Below are positions 7,135-8,158 of a DNA stretch of 8,158 nt, piece after piece. Below the pieces are notes generated by a model. That model saw only the letters and a list, made by a program, of their open reading frames with translations, made no database searches and had not been told where the DNA came from. The number at the start of each line of letters is the position of its first letter. Within the stretch, counting starts at the first letter, position 1. Origin of the DNA: CAZONU01 sp965370045 (GTDB lineage Bacteria > Planctomycetota > SZUA-567 > JAKLDR01); the NCBI GenBank assembly GCA_965370045.1, contig CBDUSI010000157.1, positions 1 through 8,158 on the forward strand. The letters run 5' to 3'. Both the position numbers and the translations under genes were made by a program.

Positions 7135-7965
7135 ATGATGAGACGCGCATTGACACTGGGCGCCGGACTGGCCCTGGCCGGGGCCGTGCTCCTGGCCGCC
7201 AGGACCCCGGCCGGAGAGGCCGACGCGGTCAAGACCGCCAAGGGCCTGGTCGCCAAGCACAAGGACGCCATAGTCATGGTGGAGGTGGTCATCAAGATAA
7301 AGGCCTTCTACAAGGGCCGGCAGGTCGCCGACCGCGAGCAGAAGCTGGAGATCAACGGCACGGTCATCAAGTCCAACGGCCTCACCGTGGTCTCCAACGC
7401 CGGGGCCGACCCCACCAGCCAGATTCCCAAGCGCCCGGGCCTCAAGATCGACACGTCGGTCACCGGCGTGAAGATAATCCTGGCCGACGGCACCGAGCAC
7501 GCCGCCAAGAAGGTGCTCACCGACAAGGACCTGGACCTGGCCTTCATCCGGCCCGACGACCCCAAGCTCCAGCTGCCCTGCCTGGAGCTCAAGAAGGCCC
7601 CCGCCCCCGAGCTGCTCGACAGCCTGGTAAGCCTGACCCGCCTGGGCCGCAAGGCCAGCCGCGAGCCGGGCGTGGCGATCACCCGCGTGCTGAGCATCAT
7701 CAAGAAGCCGCGCGTCCGCTACGTCGCCTCCGGCTCGATCTTCGCGGGCTGCCCGGTCTTCAGCAGCGACGGAAAGCTCCTGGGGCTGGCCCTGCGCCGC
7801 GCCGGGACCGCCACCCTGGCGGTTCTGCCCTGCGCCGACATCCTGGAGATCGTCGCCCAGGTGCCGGCGCCCGGGAAGGCCGTCGAGACGAAGACTCCCC
7901 CCGCCGAGGAGAAGAAACCCGCCGAGGACAAGAAGCCCGTCGAGGCGAAGAAGGGCGTCCTCTAA
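7135..7965 (+). CDS. Exported pseudoprotease, degenerate HtrA/trypsin-fold paralogue of the upstream protease
   Basis: This 276-residue protein has a Sec-type signal peptide (hydrophobic 8-22; cleavage perhaps after AGEADA) and a trypsin-like fold that can be lined up with the upstream HtrA. Shared landmarks are REQK (67-70 here, 64-67 there), GTVIKSNGLTVVSN matching GAIISPEGYAITNH, LDLAFI matching SDLAII, and IFAGCPVFSSDGKLLGL matching IFGGNSGGPLVDLDGRIVGI. In this alignment by eye the catalytic His becomes Ala89, Asp is kept as Asp134 and the catalytic Ser becomes Ala204, so peptidase activity is not expected. There is no PDZ domain. The C-terminus has three Lys/Glu hexads (PAEEKK, PAEDKK, PVEAKK; 256-273). 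AAGGA (7126-7130) serves ATG 7135 or, with better 7-nt spacing, ATG 7138. The position 24 bp after the HtrA stop and before a terminator implies co-expression. A scaffold or regulatory role is inference. Confidence 0.85.
   Translation: MMRRALTLGAGLALAGAVLLAARTPAGEADAVKTAKGLVAKHKDAIVMVEVVIKIKAFYKGRQVADREQKLEINGTVIKSNGLTVVSNAGADPTSQIPKRPGLKIDTSVTGVKIILADGTEHAAKKVLTDKDLDLAFIRPDDPKLQLPCLELKKAPAPELLDSLVSLTRLGRKASREPGVAITRVLSIIKKPRVRYVASGSIFAGCPVFSSDGKLLGLALRRAGTATLAVLPCADILEIVAQVPAPGKAVETKTPPAEEKKPAEDKKPVEAKKGVL
7900..7953 (+). repeat. Hexapeptide-repeat coding tail, three PxExKK units
   Basis: Three consecutive 18-bp units encode PAEEKK, PAEDKK and PVEAKK at the end of the pseudoprotease. The tail is low-complexity, highly charged and probably disordered. 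Confidence 0.7.
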
Positions 7966-7998
7966 CAGCACCTCACGACCAGTCAACGCGTTCGTCAA

Positions 7999-8032
7999 GC
8001 GGCGCCGGGGCAGTGCTCCGGCGCCGCCTCTT
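7999..8032 (+). terminator. Rho-independent-like terminator of the HtrA operon
   Basis: GCGGCGCCGG (7999-8008) and CCGGCGCCGC (8018-8027) form a perfect 10-bp GC stem. Inner G-T, G-C, C-G and A-T pairs continue it almost to a point around G8013. The hairpin is followed only by CTCTT, a weak U-tract. It lies 34 bp after the pseudoprotease stop. Confidence 0.65.
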
Positions 8033-8055
8033 GCGTCCGGAACCGGCGAATTCGT

Positions 8056-8088
8056 CCAGGCCGCGCGCCGCCTGGAACACCCCCAGGC
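8056..8088. repeat. Three alternating complementary arms (CCAGGC / GCCTGG / CCAGGC)
   Basis: CCAGGC at 8056-8061, GCCTGG at 8070-8075 and CCAGGC at 8083-8088. The middle arm can pair with either neighbour. The second pairing is followed by TTTAG, so it could act as a weak back-up terminator. No gene is visible from 7966 to the window end. Confidence 0.45.
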
Positions 8089-8105
8089 TTTAGAGAAGCT
8101 TTAAC

Positions 8106-8129
8106 CACCAAGACACCAAGGCACCAAGT
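8106..8129. repeat. Tandem 8-bp intergenic repeat, CACCAAG(A/G/T) x3
   Basis: Three perfectly phased copies: CACCAAGA (8106-8113), CACCAAGG (8114-8121) and CACCAAGT (8122-8129), preceded by TTAAC. From memory, closely similar strings recur between genes in many bacterial genomes; this was not checked. The sequence is markedly A-rich compared with its GC-rich surroundings. Confidence 0.75.
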
Positions 8130-8158
8130 TGGAGCTTCCCTCGCGGAACTGCCCTCTC

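Noticed and set aside
1318..7998. A single minus-strand open frame of 2226 codons running antisense to four genes
   Set aside because: All four plus-strand genes happen to start in the same frame, and the minus frame is codon-aligned with them. It stays open only because TTA, CTA and TCA codons are absent over the stretch, as expected from high-GC codon bias. The translation is low-complexity, with no domain and no start signal. A ribosome-profiling signal would be needed to reconsider.

Overview
The window is high-GC bacterial DNA (roughly 65-70% G+C over most of its length by eye) with strong Shine-Dalgarno sites. It carries five sizeable protein genes, plus what looks like the last codons of a transposase at the left edge. 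A sigma-54 activator with PAS domains, an S1-family sulfatase, a lipoprotein HtrA with many PDZ domains and a short intergenic repeat together suggest a Gram-negative environmental lineage of the Planctomycetes/PVC or candidate-phylum kind. No marker gene is present, so this placement is a low-confidence inference.

Layout from left to right: (1) 1-54, plus strand, a probable transposase C-terminus whose stop codon overlaps the end of the next gene. (2) 51-896 (longest frame to 974), minus strand, a class I SAM-dependent methyltransferase in a stretch of visibly lower G+C. (3) 897-1176, a divergent intergenic region with a good sigma-70-type promoter (1103-1130) and a weaker sigma-54-like -24/-12 element (1066-1080). 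(4) 1177-3453, plus strand, an NtrC-type regulator REC-PAS-PAS-AAA+-Fis with all receiver and sigma-54-contact residues intact. (5) 3583-4902, plus strand, a sulfatase that starts with GTG and has a C-S-P-S-R formylglycine motif but no signal peptide. (6) 4903-5058, a promoter and a leader rich in inverted repeats. (7) 5059-7110, plus strand, an HtrA/DegP-like lipoprotein protease with an intact His-Asp-Ser triad and four apparent PDZ domains. (8) 7135-7965, plus strand, an exported trypsin-fold paralogue of gene 7 in which the catalytic His and Ser positions are both Ala. (9) 7999-8032, a strong terminator hairpin. (10) 8033-8158, non-coding sequence with overlapping hairpins and three tandem 8-bp units.

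The most coherent unit is 4949-8032: one promoter, a structured leader, a protease lipoprotein, a pseudoprotease 24 bp downstream and a terminator. This looks like a self-contained envelope proteostasis operon pairing an active protease with a catalytically dead paralogue, and it is the best candidate here for something undescribed. The sigma-54 activator has no partner kinase in the window and no convincing sigma-54 promoter in front of the downstream genes, so its targets are probably elsewhere or include itself. No rRNA, tRNA or CRISPR array was seen.
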